DNA from: an uncultured Actinomycetes bacterium
Lineage (GTDB): Bacteria > Actinomycetota > Actinomycetes > Nanopelagicales > Nanopelagicaceae
Direction of reading: 5' to 3'
Assembly: GCA_903875815.1 (NCBI GenBank)
Contig: CAIQXR010000230.1
Location: forward strand, 1 to 7,622
DNA: 7,622 nt
In this document: piece by piece, positions 1-6,413 of the stretch
Layout of the letters: each line of letters opens with the position of its first letter
Position numbering within the stretch: the stretch's first letter is position 1
Notes under the pieces: generated by a model
What the model was told of the DNA's origin: nothing
Database searches by the model: none
What the model saw: only the letters and a program-made list of their open reading frames with translations
Program-made: the position numbers and the translations under genes

Positions 1-397
1 CCGAACCCATCTTGTAAGCATTCGCTGCCATCTTGCCAATGGTGACATTTGCTGCGGATACCGCAGCTGCAGTTTGTTGGGCGTGGAGCGCTGCTGCTTT
101 TGCTTGCGCAGTTGCGATCGCTAACGCCTTCTGGGCTGCAACATATTTTGCAGTCGCAGCATTAGCCACGGCAATCAATTGATTGAGAGTTTGCGTCGCT
201 TGATTAAGTTTCTGTTGCGCTGCATTGGCAGCAGCTGCTTTGGCAGCCTCTTCCGCCTTTGCTGCATCAATCTGGGCTTGGGTGGGCTTAGGAGTCTTGG
301 CGAATGCTGATGGCGTAGTTGCAACGCCGGCCATTGAAATTGCGCTAATGAGGGCGATGGAGGTTCGCAGATGGCGACTTCTCATGCTCATTTTCAT
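1..397 (-). CDS. Secreted Ala-rich coiled-coil protein, N-terminal part (probable NlpC/P60-type wall hydrolase)
   Basis: Partial gene: 132 codons are open from the ATG at 397 to the window edge, so the C-terminus is missing. Residues 1-33 form a signal peptide. It has a basic start (K2, R6, R8, R11), a hydrophobic stretch around 13-27 and a likely cut after AFA at 31-33. Residues 38-118 are rich in Ala, Gln and Lys with almost no Pro or Gly, as in a long helical coiled coil. The last visible residues, around AANAYKMGS (124-132), resemble the end of the coiled coil in actinobacterial RipA-like NlpC/P60 peptidoglycan hydrolases, where the catalytic domain follows. That domain lies outside the window, so the enzyme assignment is inferred; an exported coiled-coil protein is all the sequence proves. 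ATG codons also occur at 391 and 385. I chose 397 because GAGAG lies 5 nt upstream. The protein would act outside the membrane, at the wall. Confidence 0.75.
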   Translation of the reverse strand, partial: MKMSMRSRHLRTSIALISAISMAGVATTPSAFAKTPKPTQAQIDAAKAEEAAKAAAANAAQQKLNQATQTLNQLIAVANAATAKYVAAQKALAIATAQAKAAALHAQQTAAAVSAANVTIGKMAANAYKMGS

Positions 398-438
398 TAG
401 GACTCTCGCTATCACTTGCCCGGGGAAGGGAATACCTA

Positions 439-444
439 AGGATA
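439..444 (-). promoter_or_regulatory. Possible -10 element for the coiled-coil protein gene
   Basis: The 112-nt gap between the ABC permease stop and the coiled-coil gene is the longest spacer in the window. On the minus strand it contains TATCCT, which fits the actinobacterial TANNNT -10 pattern and would give a leader of about 35 nt before the ATG at 397. No convincing -35 hexamer is present, and a TTGCAG further upstream is badly spaced. The rest of the gap shows no recognisable riboswitch core. Confidence 0.25.
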
Positions 445-509
445 AAGCGTGAGCCTGCAAAAACCTTTGATCTCAGCGAATTCGCGGCGATCGAGTCGTA
501 ACTATGCCG

Positions 510-1292
510 TTAGTTCGCTACATCCCTGCGCTTAAAGAGCGTTGCCACAATCGCACCAGCCACAATGACATAACTCAATGCCAGCACGAGTGAATGGAGG
601 TAGGTGAGATTAATGGTGCCGCCTTCGGCGATGTTGGAGAAATTCTGCCCAGGCAACCACTTAGAACTCTCGGGGAGAGCTGCGCCAAGAATCGATTCGA
701 TGATGAGCATCCAAATTACTCCCACAGAAATTGCAGAGATGGGCGAGCGAAGGAGCAACCCCAAAATCATTCCCACAATTCCGTAGAGAACGGTGGCGAT
801 GAAGACGTTGATCACGGTGTGGATGAGAAGTGATCCGCCATTGCTCCAAGCACTGGTATCCACTTTTGCGTGACCGGCGAGGGCATATGAGAGTGCGATG
901 CTGATTGACCCAGAGAAGATAACCAATATGAGGGCAAAGATTTTCATCGAGATTAACTTGCCTACCAAGATTTTCATTCGCGAAGGTTGGCGAACTAAGA
1001 GATTGCGAAGCGTGCCGTAGGTGTACTCCTGGGCAGTCTGTGATGCAAAAATACAGAGCGCAACGATTCCGAGCAGGAACGAAACCAATTTGAAGCCATA
1101 GACCAAGCCAGTTACTTGGCTGAGTTCGTGAGGCGAAATGCTCTCACCGCGTCGCGTATTTCCACCTGATCCAGCGCGGAGAAAAACCAATGAAGTGAAA
1201 AGTCCAGTGAGCGCCGTAACTGTTGCCAACGTAGAGAGCACGAGGGTGGGGCGACGCAACTTCCGAAATTCAGCTAAAACGACGCGGATCAT
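510..1292 (-). CDS. ABC-2 type transporter permease
   Basis: A 260-aa integral membrane protein, the channel half of an ABC exporter whose ATPase is the gene just upstream. About six membrane segments are visible, near residues 17-39, 63-84, 117-139, 155-181, 185-206 and 232-253. The polar EYTYGTLR patch (89-96), followed by RQPSR and GKLI before the third segment, is typical of ABC-2 permeases of the BcrB/NatB/LanE kind. The start codon overlaps the ATPase stop in ATGA (1289-1292), with GGAGAT 5 nt upstream, so the two proteins should be translated together. The substrate cannot be read from the sequence. Relatives export peptides, antibiotics, sodium or lipids. Only one permease gene is present, so the complex is probably two ATPases with two copies of this subunit. 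Confidence 0.88.
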   Translation of the reverse strand: MIRVVLAEFRKLRRPTLVLSTLATVTALTGLFTSLVFLRAGSGGNTRRGESISPHELSQVTGLVYGFKLVSFLLGIVALCIFASQTAQEYTYGTLRNLLVRQPSRMKILVGKLISMKIFALILVIFSGSISIALSYALAGHAKVDTSAWSNGGSLLIHTVINVFIATVLYGIVGMILGLLLRSPISAISVGVIWMLIIESILGAALPESSKWLPGQNFSNIAEGGTINLTYLHSLVLALSYVIVAGAIVATLFKRRDVAN

Positions 1293-2206
1293 TCGTTATC
1301 TCCAGTCAATTCAAAGAAGGTCTCTTCTAATGTTGGGCGAACTGCGGTTATCGCAGAGAGCGTGATGCCTGCTTCAAATGCGAGTCGGTTGAGCACCGGG
1401 CTCCACTCCGGTGGCGCGCTAATGGCTAGATTGCCATCTTCGCTCCGCGCTGTGTAACCATTCTTTTCGGCAATCTCTGCAAGTCGAGAAAGATCAACTT
1501 CATATTCAGGTGTTGCCATAATCATTGGGGATTGTTTGGAGAGAAGTGCATCAGTACGTCCGGCGTAGAGAACTTCGCCTAAGCGAAGCATGACTACATA
1601 TTCGCAGATCATCTCTAGTTCGGAGAGAATATGAGAGGAGACAAAGACGGTCTTACCTTCGCGCGCCAAGTCGCGAATTAATTCGCGAACTTCTTGAATT
1701 CCTGAAGGATCAAGGCCATTGGTGGGTTCATCTAAAATAAGTAAATCTGGATCAGGAAGAAGTGCTGCGGCAATTCCCAAACGTTGCTTCATTCCCAGGG
1801 AATAGGTTTTAAATTTAGAAGCGCCGCGATCGGCTAGCCCTACTTTTTCGAGCAAAATATTTACGCGCTCTTTTGGAAAACCACCGAGCTCGGCAAGGAC
1901 GCGAAGATTCTCGGCGCCGCTTAAAGCTGGATAGAAAGCTGGGCCTTCAATGAGGGCGCCTACACGTGAAAGGTATTTCTCTGGCTCGGAGATCTTCTCC
2001 CCCAACACTGTGGCGCTTCCGCCGGTTGGTTGGATGAGGCCTAAGAGCATGCGAATGGTGGTGGTCTTACCGGAACCATTCGGCCCAACGAAGCCACAGA
2101 TCGAGCCACGAGGGACTTCAAAATTTGCGTGGGCTAGGGCTTTTCGCTCGCCATAACTCTTGGAAAGGTCCGATGCGCTGATTGCTAGATTTTGAGCGTT
2201 ATTCAC
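1289..2206 (-). CDS. ABC transporter ATP-binding protein (BcrA/LanF-like)
   Basis: A 305-aa cytoplasmic ATPase that powers the ABC-2 permease encoded directly downstream. All nucleotide-binding motifs are present: Walker A GPNGSGKTT (41-49), signature SLGMKQ (136-141), Walker B LLILDEPT (155-162), D-loop GLDP (164-167) and switch histidine H192. In the Q-loop position the sequence reads ALIEGPAFYP with Glu87 instead of Gln. This E-loop is known from lantibiotic-immunity and bacitracin-type ATPases (LanF, BcrA). About 85 residues follow the NBD (from roughly 220), as in that subfamily. The start is GTG, not ATG. Upstream, TAAGGT and an overlapping AAGGTGG can be read either as a -10 box 6 nt from the start or as a Shine-Dalgarno sequence. 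The E-loop places it in a peptide-resistance-like group, but the substrate is unknown and no bacteriocin genes are nearby. Confidence 0.92.
   Translation of the reverse strand: MNNAQNLAISASDLSKSYGERKALAHANFEVPRGSICGFVGPNGSGKTTTIRMLLGLIQPTGGSATVLGEKISEPEKYLSRVGALIEGPAFYPALSGAENLRVLAELGGFPKERVNILLEKVGLADRGASKFKTYSLGMKQRLGIAAALLPDPDLLILDEPTNGLDPSGIQEVRELIRDLAREGKTVFVSSHILSELEMICEYVVMLRLGEVLYAGRTDALLSKQSPMIMATPEYEVDLSRLAEIAEKNGYTARSEDGNLAISAPPEWSPVLNRLAFEAGITLSAITAVRPTLEETFFELTGDNE
1298..1303 (-). promoter_or_regulatory. Ribosome binding site of the ABC permease inside the ATPase gene
   Basis: GGAGAT lies 5 nt before the permease ATG and inside the last codons of the ATPase gene. It supports the overlapping start at 1292 and coupled translation of the two transporter subunits. 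Confidence 0.65.
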
Positions 2207-2212
2207 CTGCCC

Positions 2213-2218
2213 ACCTTA
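2213..2218 (-). promoter_or_regulatory. -10 element for leaderless ABC ATPase transcript (or SD)
   Basis: On the minus strand TAAGGT fits TANNNT and is separated from the GTG start at 2206 by exactly 6 nt (GGGCAG), so transcription could begin at the start codon. The same bases contain AAGGTGG, a fair Shine-Dalgarno match 4 nt from the start, so the two readings cannot be separated by eye. No clear -35 is seen; that region would fall around the first codons of metZ. Confidence 0.4.
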
Positions 2219-2223
2219 GCCTT

Positions 2224-2229
2224 TAGACT
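2224..2229 (+). promoter_or_regulatory. -10 element for leaderless metZ transcript
   Basis: TAGACT fits the actinobacterial TANNNT pattern and is followed by 6 nt (TGGGAA) and then the metZ ATG, which puts the expected transcription start on the initiation codon. There is no good Shine-Dalgarno sequence in front of the ATG. The whole divergent spacer is 29 bp, too short for a leader or riboswitch. No recognisable -35 is present. Confidence 0.55.
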
Positions 2230-2235
2230 TGGGAA

Positions 2236-3462
2236 ATGAGCAAGCAAGAGCGCCCTTGGGGATATCAACCTCGCGCCGGTGAGACCGGTCCTTCGTGGCA
2301 ATTACATCCCGACACTCTCAGTGTTCGTTCAGGATTGGCTCGCTCTGGTTTCGGTGAGACCAGTGAAGCGCTCTATCTCAATAGTGGTTTTACCTACACC
2401 AGCGCCGAAGAAGCGGTGAGTTCGTTCGCCGATGAGACCGACCACTTCCTTTATAGCCGGTTCGGAAACCCCACCGTTGCGATGTTTGAAAATCGCTTGG
2501 CCGCCATTGAAGGCGCCGAATTTTGCACCGCTACTGGTTCGGGAATGTCCGCAATGTTTGCCTCCGTTGCTTGCATGGTCCAAGCCGGCGATCACATCGT
2601 GGCTGCAGCAGCAATGTTTAGTTCCTGTTATGTCGTCCTCAATGAAATTCTCCCTAAGTGGGGCGTCACCGTTGAATTCGTTCGCGGTAATGACCCAGAA
2701 GTATGGGCAAAGGCGCTCAATAAGCCAACCAAAATTGTCTTCATCGAAACACCTTCCAACCCCATGCTTGAAGTTACAGATCTTCGGATGGTCTCTGACT
2801 TAGCCCATAAAGTTGGGGCAACTGTCATCGTCGATAACGTAATGAGCTCACCGGTGCTTCAGAAGCCACTTCAACACGGCGCAGATGTCGTTATGTATTC
2901 AGCAACAAAACATATTGATGGCCAAGGTCGCGTACTCGGTGGTGCAATTTTGGGAAGCGCCGAATATAAAGAGAAATATCTCAGCCAATTCATTCGCCAC
3001 ACTGGTCCATCTATGAGCGCATTTAATGCCTGGGTATTAGTGAAATCACTCGAGACGCTCTCCATGCGCGTAGAGCGCATGAATTCCAGTGCGCAAAAGC
3101 TCGCTGAATTCCTGCGGACCCAGCCAAAGATTAAATCCGTTAACTACCCAGGCTTGAAGAGCCATCCTGACTATGCAATCGTGCAGAAGCAGATGCTCGG
3201 CGGTGGAACGACAATTAGTTTTGAATATAACGGCCCGTCAACTGAACTCTTTGCGATGATGAACAAGTTAGCTGTTATTGATATCTCCAATAACTTGGCC
3301 GATTCCAAATCACTCATTACTCATCCTGCATCCACTACACATCGCCGACTGACGCCAGAACTACGCGCAGAACTAGGAATCAATGATTCTGTTGTTCGTT
3401 TCTCGGTCGGACTTGAACATCCTGATGATTTAATGCGCGACTTCGAAGAAGCGCTTAAGTAG
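2236..3462 (+). CDS. metZ: O-succinylhomoserine sulfhydrylase (PLP-dependent)
   Basis: A 408-aa cytoplasmic enzyme of the Cys/Met-metabolism PLP family (fold type I). MetZ condenses O-succinylhomoserine with sulfide to give homocysteine, the direct-sulfhydrylation route to methionine. Visible landmarks are YSRFGNPT (73-80), whose Tyr and Arg contact the cofactor phosphate of the partner subunit, and the VDN block with Asp200 facing the pyridine nitrogen. SATKHIDGQGRVLGG (222-236) carries the Schiff-base lysine K225, and VRFSVGLEH (387-395) carries the carboxylate-binding Arg388. The DGQGR wording after the lysine is typical of MetZ; cystathionine gamma-synthases and lyases usually have an NGH-type sequence there. 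Length is normal for the family. Use of O-acetylhomoserine instead of the succinyl ester cannot be excluded from sequence. No other methionine genes adjoin it. It is divergent from the ABC genes and converges with ctaB. Confidence 0.88.
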   Translation: MSKQERPWGYQPRAGETGPSWQLHPDTLSVRSGLARSGFGETSEALYLNSGFTYTSAEEAVSSFADETDHFLYSRFGNPTVAMFENRLAAIEGAEFCTATGSGMSAMFASVACMVQAGDHIVAAAAMFSSCYVVLNEILPKWGVTVEFVRGNDPEVWAKALNKPTKIVFIETPSNPMLEVTDLRMVSDLAHKVGATVIVDNVMSSPVLQKPLQHGADVVMYSATKHIDGQGRVLGGAILGSAEYKEKYLSQFIRHTGPSMSAFNAWVLVKSLETLSMRVERMNSSAQKLAEFLRTQPKIKSVNYPGLKSHPDYAIVQKQMLGGGTTISFEYNGPSTELFAMMNKLAVIDISNNLADSKSLITHPASTTHRRLTPELRAELGINDSVVRFSVGLEHPDDLMRDFEEALK

Positions 3463-3480
3463 TTCTATTTAATAAGTAGT
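3456..3480. repeat. Direct repeat TAAGTAGT flanking convergent stop codons
   Basis: The octamer TAAGTAGT occurs at 3456-3463, spanning the metZ stop, and again at 3473-3480 inside the last codons of ctaB. The two copies bracket the 2-nt gap between the convergent genes. GCGC lies just outside each copy. No GC-rich stem with a T-tract is visible, so I do not call a terminator here. The repeat could be chance. Confidence 0.3.
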
Positions 3481-4343
3481 GCGCCTGCAATAAGCAGGAG
3501 CGAATACGTACTCAAGTAAGTAATGGACCACTGGAAGAGTTTGGCAGCAGCTCTATTGCCATCGGGGCCGTCGATCTTCAGTAATTGCACGATAAAGCCC
3601 GCGCCGAGAAGTGCGGTGATAACCCAACTCCACCAAGGCAGGTGAGCGCTGGCAAGTACCGCAAATGAGAAAGCAATCATTCCCACTGTGTGGAGCCACA
3701 TTTGGCGCTGTACAGATTTGATGGATGCCACAACTGGCAACATCGGAATTCCAGCAGCGGCGTAATCATCTTTGTACTTGATGGCCAACGCCCAGAAATG
3801 TGGCGGCGTCCAGAAGAAGATCAGAATAAAGAAGAACCATGCCGTCCAGGAGAGTGAATTGGTTACTGCAGCCCAGCCAATAATTACGGGCATGCAGCCA
3901 GCAATTCCACCCCAGACAATATTTTGAGAAGTGCGACGCTTGAGACCGATGGTGTACAGCAGGACGTAGAAGACGATCGCTGCTGCAGTGAGAATCGTTG
4001 CCCACAAAGTTGTAAAGATGGAGAAGATCACAAGTGATGCGATGGTTAACGCTGATGCAAAAATAAATGCCGCATTCTCGCTGACTTCACCGGTGACGAG
4101 CGGTCGCTTGGAAGTGCGATCCATAAGTCGATCAGAATCGACTTCGATAATCATATTGAAGGCATTGGATGCGCCGGCTGCCAAAGTGCCGCCGATGAGA
4201 GTGGCAATCGTGAGCCCCAGTGATGGCACTGCTGATTTGTGAATCGTCTTTGTGGCAAGAAAGAGCGCTGGCAGAGTTGTTACGAGAAGTAGCTCGACAA
4301 CACGCAACTTCATCAGCGCTAAATAAGGCGATAATCTCTTCAT
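3465..4343 (-). CDS. ctaB: Protoheme IX farnesyltransferase (heme O synthase)
   Basis: A 292-aa polytopic membrane enzyme of the UbiA prenyltransferase family. It transfers a farnesyl group from farnesyl diphosphate to the heme B vinyl group, making heme O for haem-copper oxidases. Evidence includes the N-terminal LRVVELLLVTTLPA block (13-26) and the first diphosphate/Mg site NMIIEVDSD (63-71), followed by MDRTSKRPL. Next come KRRTSQNIVWGGIAGCMPV (135-153), FFWTPPHFWALA (176-187) and the second Asp motif YKDDYAAAGIPMLP (190-203). About eight to nine hydrophobic segments are present and the length is normal. In the first motif the usual first Asp is Glu67. The ATG lies 3 nt after the dacB stop without a strong ribosome binding site, so it is probably read from a dacB transcript. 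ctaB more often neighbours transketolase or ctaA; here it stands without respiratory partners. Confidence 0.93.
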   Translation of the reverse strand: MKRLSPYLALMKLRVVELLLVTTLPALFLATKTIHKSAVPSLGLTIATLIGGTLAAGASNAFNMIIEVDSDRLMDRTSKRPLVTGEVSENAAFIFASALTIASLVIFSIFTTLWATILTAAAIVFYVLLYTIGLKRRTSQNIVWGGIAGCMPVIIGWAAVTNSLSWTAWFFFILIFFWTPPHFWALAIKYKDDYAAAGIPMLPVVASIKSVQRQMWLHTVGMIAFSFAVLASAHLPWWSWVITALLGAGFIVQLLKIDGPDGNRAAAKLFQWSITYLSTYSLLLIAGALLIK

Positions 4344-4346
4344 GAG

Positions 4347-5504
4347 TTAGGCACTCTTCGGGCGAGCAATGGTGGCAAGCATCTTGTCGATTGTTTCGCG
4401 AGTTTTCTGGCGAAGAAATTCATTATTTTTCACATGATCTTGAATCACGGTAAAGATATATTGCTGATCACCCACATCGACAAAGCCAGCGAGTGAGACA
4501 GTGGTGTTAATCCAGCCAGTCTTTGCTTTCACTAGACCGACAGCTTTGGGAGCATCTTTAGTAAAGCGATCCTTTAAGGTGCCAGTTTTACCGGCAAGTG
4601 GGAGGCCGTTATAAATAACTTGAAGTTCTGGTCGCTCTTTAATTTTGAGGAGCAATTCAGCAATGGTGCTGGCCTTGATACGAGTGTCGTGTGAGAGGCC
4701 ATTACCATCTTGAACAGCGAGGCCGGTGTAATCGACGCCGAGATCCCCCAACGTCTTTTCAAAGACCTTCTGCACTCCGTCGGTGCTTGTTGTGAGGCCT
4801 AATTGATAGGCAGAGATTCGCGCCAAACGATCAGCCAAAGTGTTATCGCTCCACAATAAAGTGAAGATCGCGATATCGCCCACTGTCGGAGAATCGATGG
4901 TTGCAATCGCAGCGCCTTTCTCTGACTCTGCCATGGCTGCGGAGGTGAGTGGCTGAAGGGTGAAGTGAATGTTTTTGAAGAATTTAGTGAGCTCGGTGAT
5001 GTCACTGGTATAGACGCCTTGATATTCCAGCGTCATGTCGACCAGACCTGGATGGGCTTTGAGAACTGCGTTGATCAAATCTGGTGAAAAAGCCCGGTGG
5101 TACTTCTTCGCTGAGTGCGCATCGGTAGTAATCCAAGGATCGCTCTGGCCCACTAACACAAAGGTATTTGTCTTGGTGGAATCAGCGTTTTCATAAATGC
5201 CGGTATGAAAAACTTTATCGGCGCCGAGCGTTTCTATAGCTGTTGTCATAGAAACTAATTTAAGAACTGATGCGGGCGCGCGCTCGACATCTGAACCGCT
5301 AGAGAAAAGTACTTGATTATTCTCTGGATTCATCAAAATGATGCCGGCGTGAGAGAGTGAAGCCGAGTGCGCAAACTTCAAAAATGATGGTGGCACATGA
5401 AGGGTATGGAGAGCGGTTGCATTTGCTGGTGTGATACCTGTGAAAAGTGCGGTCATCAAAATTCCAGCTATTGCTAGCAATGAGAGTGATCGACTTTTCA
5501 ACAC
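4347..5504 (-). CDS. dacB: D-alanyl-D-alanine carboxypeptidase/endopeptidase, PBP4 type (S13)
   Basis: A 385-aa exported penicillin-binding protein that trims or cleaves peptidoglycan peptides. Residues 1-29 form a signal peptide ending in ANA. The penicilloyl-serine triad is complete: SVLK (79-82, nucleophile S79, base K82), SDN (219-221) and KTG (328-330) in VKAKTGWI. DGNGLSHD (266-273) and LAGKTGTL (303-310) are further S13 family blocks. It is shorter than Escherichia coli PBP4 (477 aa), mainly between SxxK and SDN, so the accessory insert is small. The residue after KTG is Trp331, where Ser or Thr is usual. The start is GTG at 5504, supported by the signal peptide beginning there and by CATAAT 6 nt upstream. 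The gene lies 7 nt after the EamA permease and 3 nt before ctaB on the same strand. Confidence 0.9.
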   Translation of the reverse strand: MLKSRSLSLLAIAGILMTALFTGITPANATALHTLHVPPSFLKFAHSASLSHAGIILMNPENNQVLFSSGSDVERAPASVLKLVSMTTAIETLGADKVFHTGIYENADSTKTNTFVLVGQSDPWITTDAHSAKKYHRAFSPDLINAVLKAHPGLVDMTLEYQGVYTSDITELTKFFKNIHFTLQPLTSAAMAESEKGAAIATIDSPTVGDIAIFTLLWSDNTLADRLARISAYQLGLTTSTDGVQKVFEKTLGDLGVDYTGLAVQDGNGLSHDTRIKASTIAELLLKIKERPELQVIYNGLPLAGKTGTLKDRFTKDAPKAVGLVKAKTGWINTTVSLAGFVDVGDQQYIFTVIQDHVKNNEFLRQKTRETIDKMLATIARPKSA

Positions 5505-5510
5505 GGGTGA

Positions 5511-5516
5511 ATTATG
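5511..5516 (-). promoter_or_regulatory. -10 element for leaderless dacB transcript
   Basis: On the minus strand CATAAT differs from TATAAT at one base and ends 6 nt before the dacB GTG start. It overlaps the stop codon of the upstream EamA gene. No Shine-Dalgarno sequence precedes the GTG. This could be an internal promoter that expresses dacB and ctaB separately from the EamA gene. Confidence 0.45.
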
Positions 5517-6393
5517 CCCTGCGGAAGCGGTTTTGCGAGATTGCTGCGCCTAATACGACCAAGAGCGCGCCGATGGGCTGATTCCACACCACTTTCTCAG
5601 AAAGAAAGATCCAACCCACGACAACTGCTACCAGCGGAGTTAGATAGGTCACGCTGCTCGCGATCGATGAACCAGCTGCTGCGATGATTTGAAAATTCCA
5701 AATATAGGCAATTCCTGATCCAAATACTCCCAGTGCCAACATTGCTGCGATTGGTCCCAATTTATATTGATCATTAGCGATGCCGTGATAGAGATAGAGC
5801 GGAAGCAAGGTAACGGCGGCGCATGTTAATTGCGTTGTGGCCATCGCCTCTGGTTTTAGTCCGAGCGGTAGAACAAACTTCTTGATGATCGGAAAAGAGA
5901 GTCCATAACAAGAAACTGCCAGCAGCAATGCGAGTTCACCGATCAATGAGTTGTGGCCAATCCCCCGCCAAAAGCCCAACACGGTAAGAACTCCGAGTGC
6001 GCCACAGAGCAAGCCAACAATCTGGAAACTTCGAGGGCGCTCTTCCTGAAAAGCAATCAAAATAACAATGAGGGTAGCAAGTGGCGTGGCCGCATTGATG
6101 ATTCCCGCAACAACCGATGTAACGCGCACTTCGGCATAAGCAAAGAGAATGCCAGGGAGAACATTCAGGAGAAGTGAAACGATCCAGAGTTTGAGCCAAG
6201 TAGATCGTTCGCGTGGCAAAGCAACTTTACGAATTCTGGCGATAACGGCTAGCGCCAGCGCACCAAGTGCACAGCGGCCAAAGGCGACGCCAAATGGTGT
6301 TAAGAATTCCAATCCCAATTTAATGAAGATGAAAGAACAGCCCCAGACGATGCCGAGTGCGATATAGGCCGGGAGCCAATTATTTTTCTTCAT
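5512..6393 (-). CDS. EamA/DMT-family membrane transporter
   Basis: A 293-aa membrane protein of the drug/metabolite transporter superfamily with two EamA repeats, at about residues 8-140 and 150-287, and around ten membrane helices. Family wording includes IVWGCSFIFIK (15-25) in helix 1 and FGRCALGALAL (38-48) in helix 2. NAATPLATLIV (100-110) precedes an acidic QEE turn at the end of repeat 1, and TYLTPLVAVVVGWIFLSEKV (249-268) precedes IGALLVVLGA at the end of repeat 2. Such proteins export amino acids, metabolites or toxic compounds, or carry nucleotide sugars; the substrate cannot be told from sequence. The ATG at 6393 has AGGGGA 3 nt upstream. The gene is divergent from the SpoU gene and first in a minus-strand series with dacB and ctaB. 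Any common role is speculative. Confidence 0.88.
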   Translation of the reverse strand: MKKNNWLPAYIALGIVWGCSFIFIKLGLEFLTPFGVAFGRCALGALALAVIARIRKVALPRERSTWLKLWIVSLLLNVLPGILFAYAEVRVTSVVAGIINAATPLATLIVILIAFQEERPRSFQIVGLLCGALGVLTVLGFWRGIGHNSLIGELALLLAVSCYGLSFPIIKKFVLPLGLKPEAMATTQLTCAAVTLLPLYLYHGIANDQYKLGPIAAMLALGVFGSGIAYIWNFQIIAAAGSSIASSVTYLTPLVAVVVGWIFLSEKVVWNQPIGALLVVLGAAISQNRFRRA

Positions 6394-6396
6394 CTA

Positions 6397-6402
6397 TCCC
6401 CT
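6397..6402 (-). promoter_or_regulatory. Ribosome binding site of the EamA gene
   Basis: AGGGGA on the minus strand lies 3 nt before the ATG at 6393 and supports that start. It touches the -10 box of the divergent SpoU gene, sharing base 6402. The EamA promoter must therefore lie inside the SpoU reading frame; I could not identify it. Confidence 0.45.
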
Positions 6403-6407
6403 AGAGT
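6402..6407 (+). promoter_or_regulatory. -10 element for leaderless SpoU-family gene transcript
   Basis: TAGAGT fits TANNNT and is followed by 6 nt (TACGGC) and then the GTG start at 6414, the same geometry as at metZ. No Shine-Dalgarno sequence is present. No clear -35 is seen. Confidence 0.5.
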
Positions 6408-6413
6408 TACGGC

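Noticed and set aside
476..485. Palindrome GCGAATTCGC after the ABC permease gene as an intrinsic terminator
   Set aside because: The stem would be 3 bp with an AATT loop. The nearest T-run (TTTTT) is about 10 nt further on. Too weak to call.
398..509. c-di-AMP (ydaO/yuaA) riboswitch upstream of the coiled-coil wall gene
   Set aside because: Actinobacterial wall-hydrolase genes often carry one, but the gap is only 112 nt and I do not find the conserved ydaO core blocks in it.
594..833. Open frame on the plus strand opposite the ABC permease (similar ones at 225-452, 1138-1365, 3988-4242 and 5953-6177)
   Set aside because: Their translations show no family motif or transmembrane logic, they have no start signals, and each lies antisense to a gene with clear domain motifs. 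They are shadows of the real genes.
2207..2235. SAM or other methionine-responsive riboswitch in front of metZ
   Set aside because: Only 29 bp separate metZ from the divergent gene, and a -10 box sits 6 nt from the ATG. There is no room for a leader RNA.
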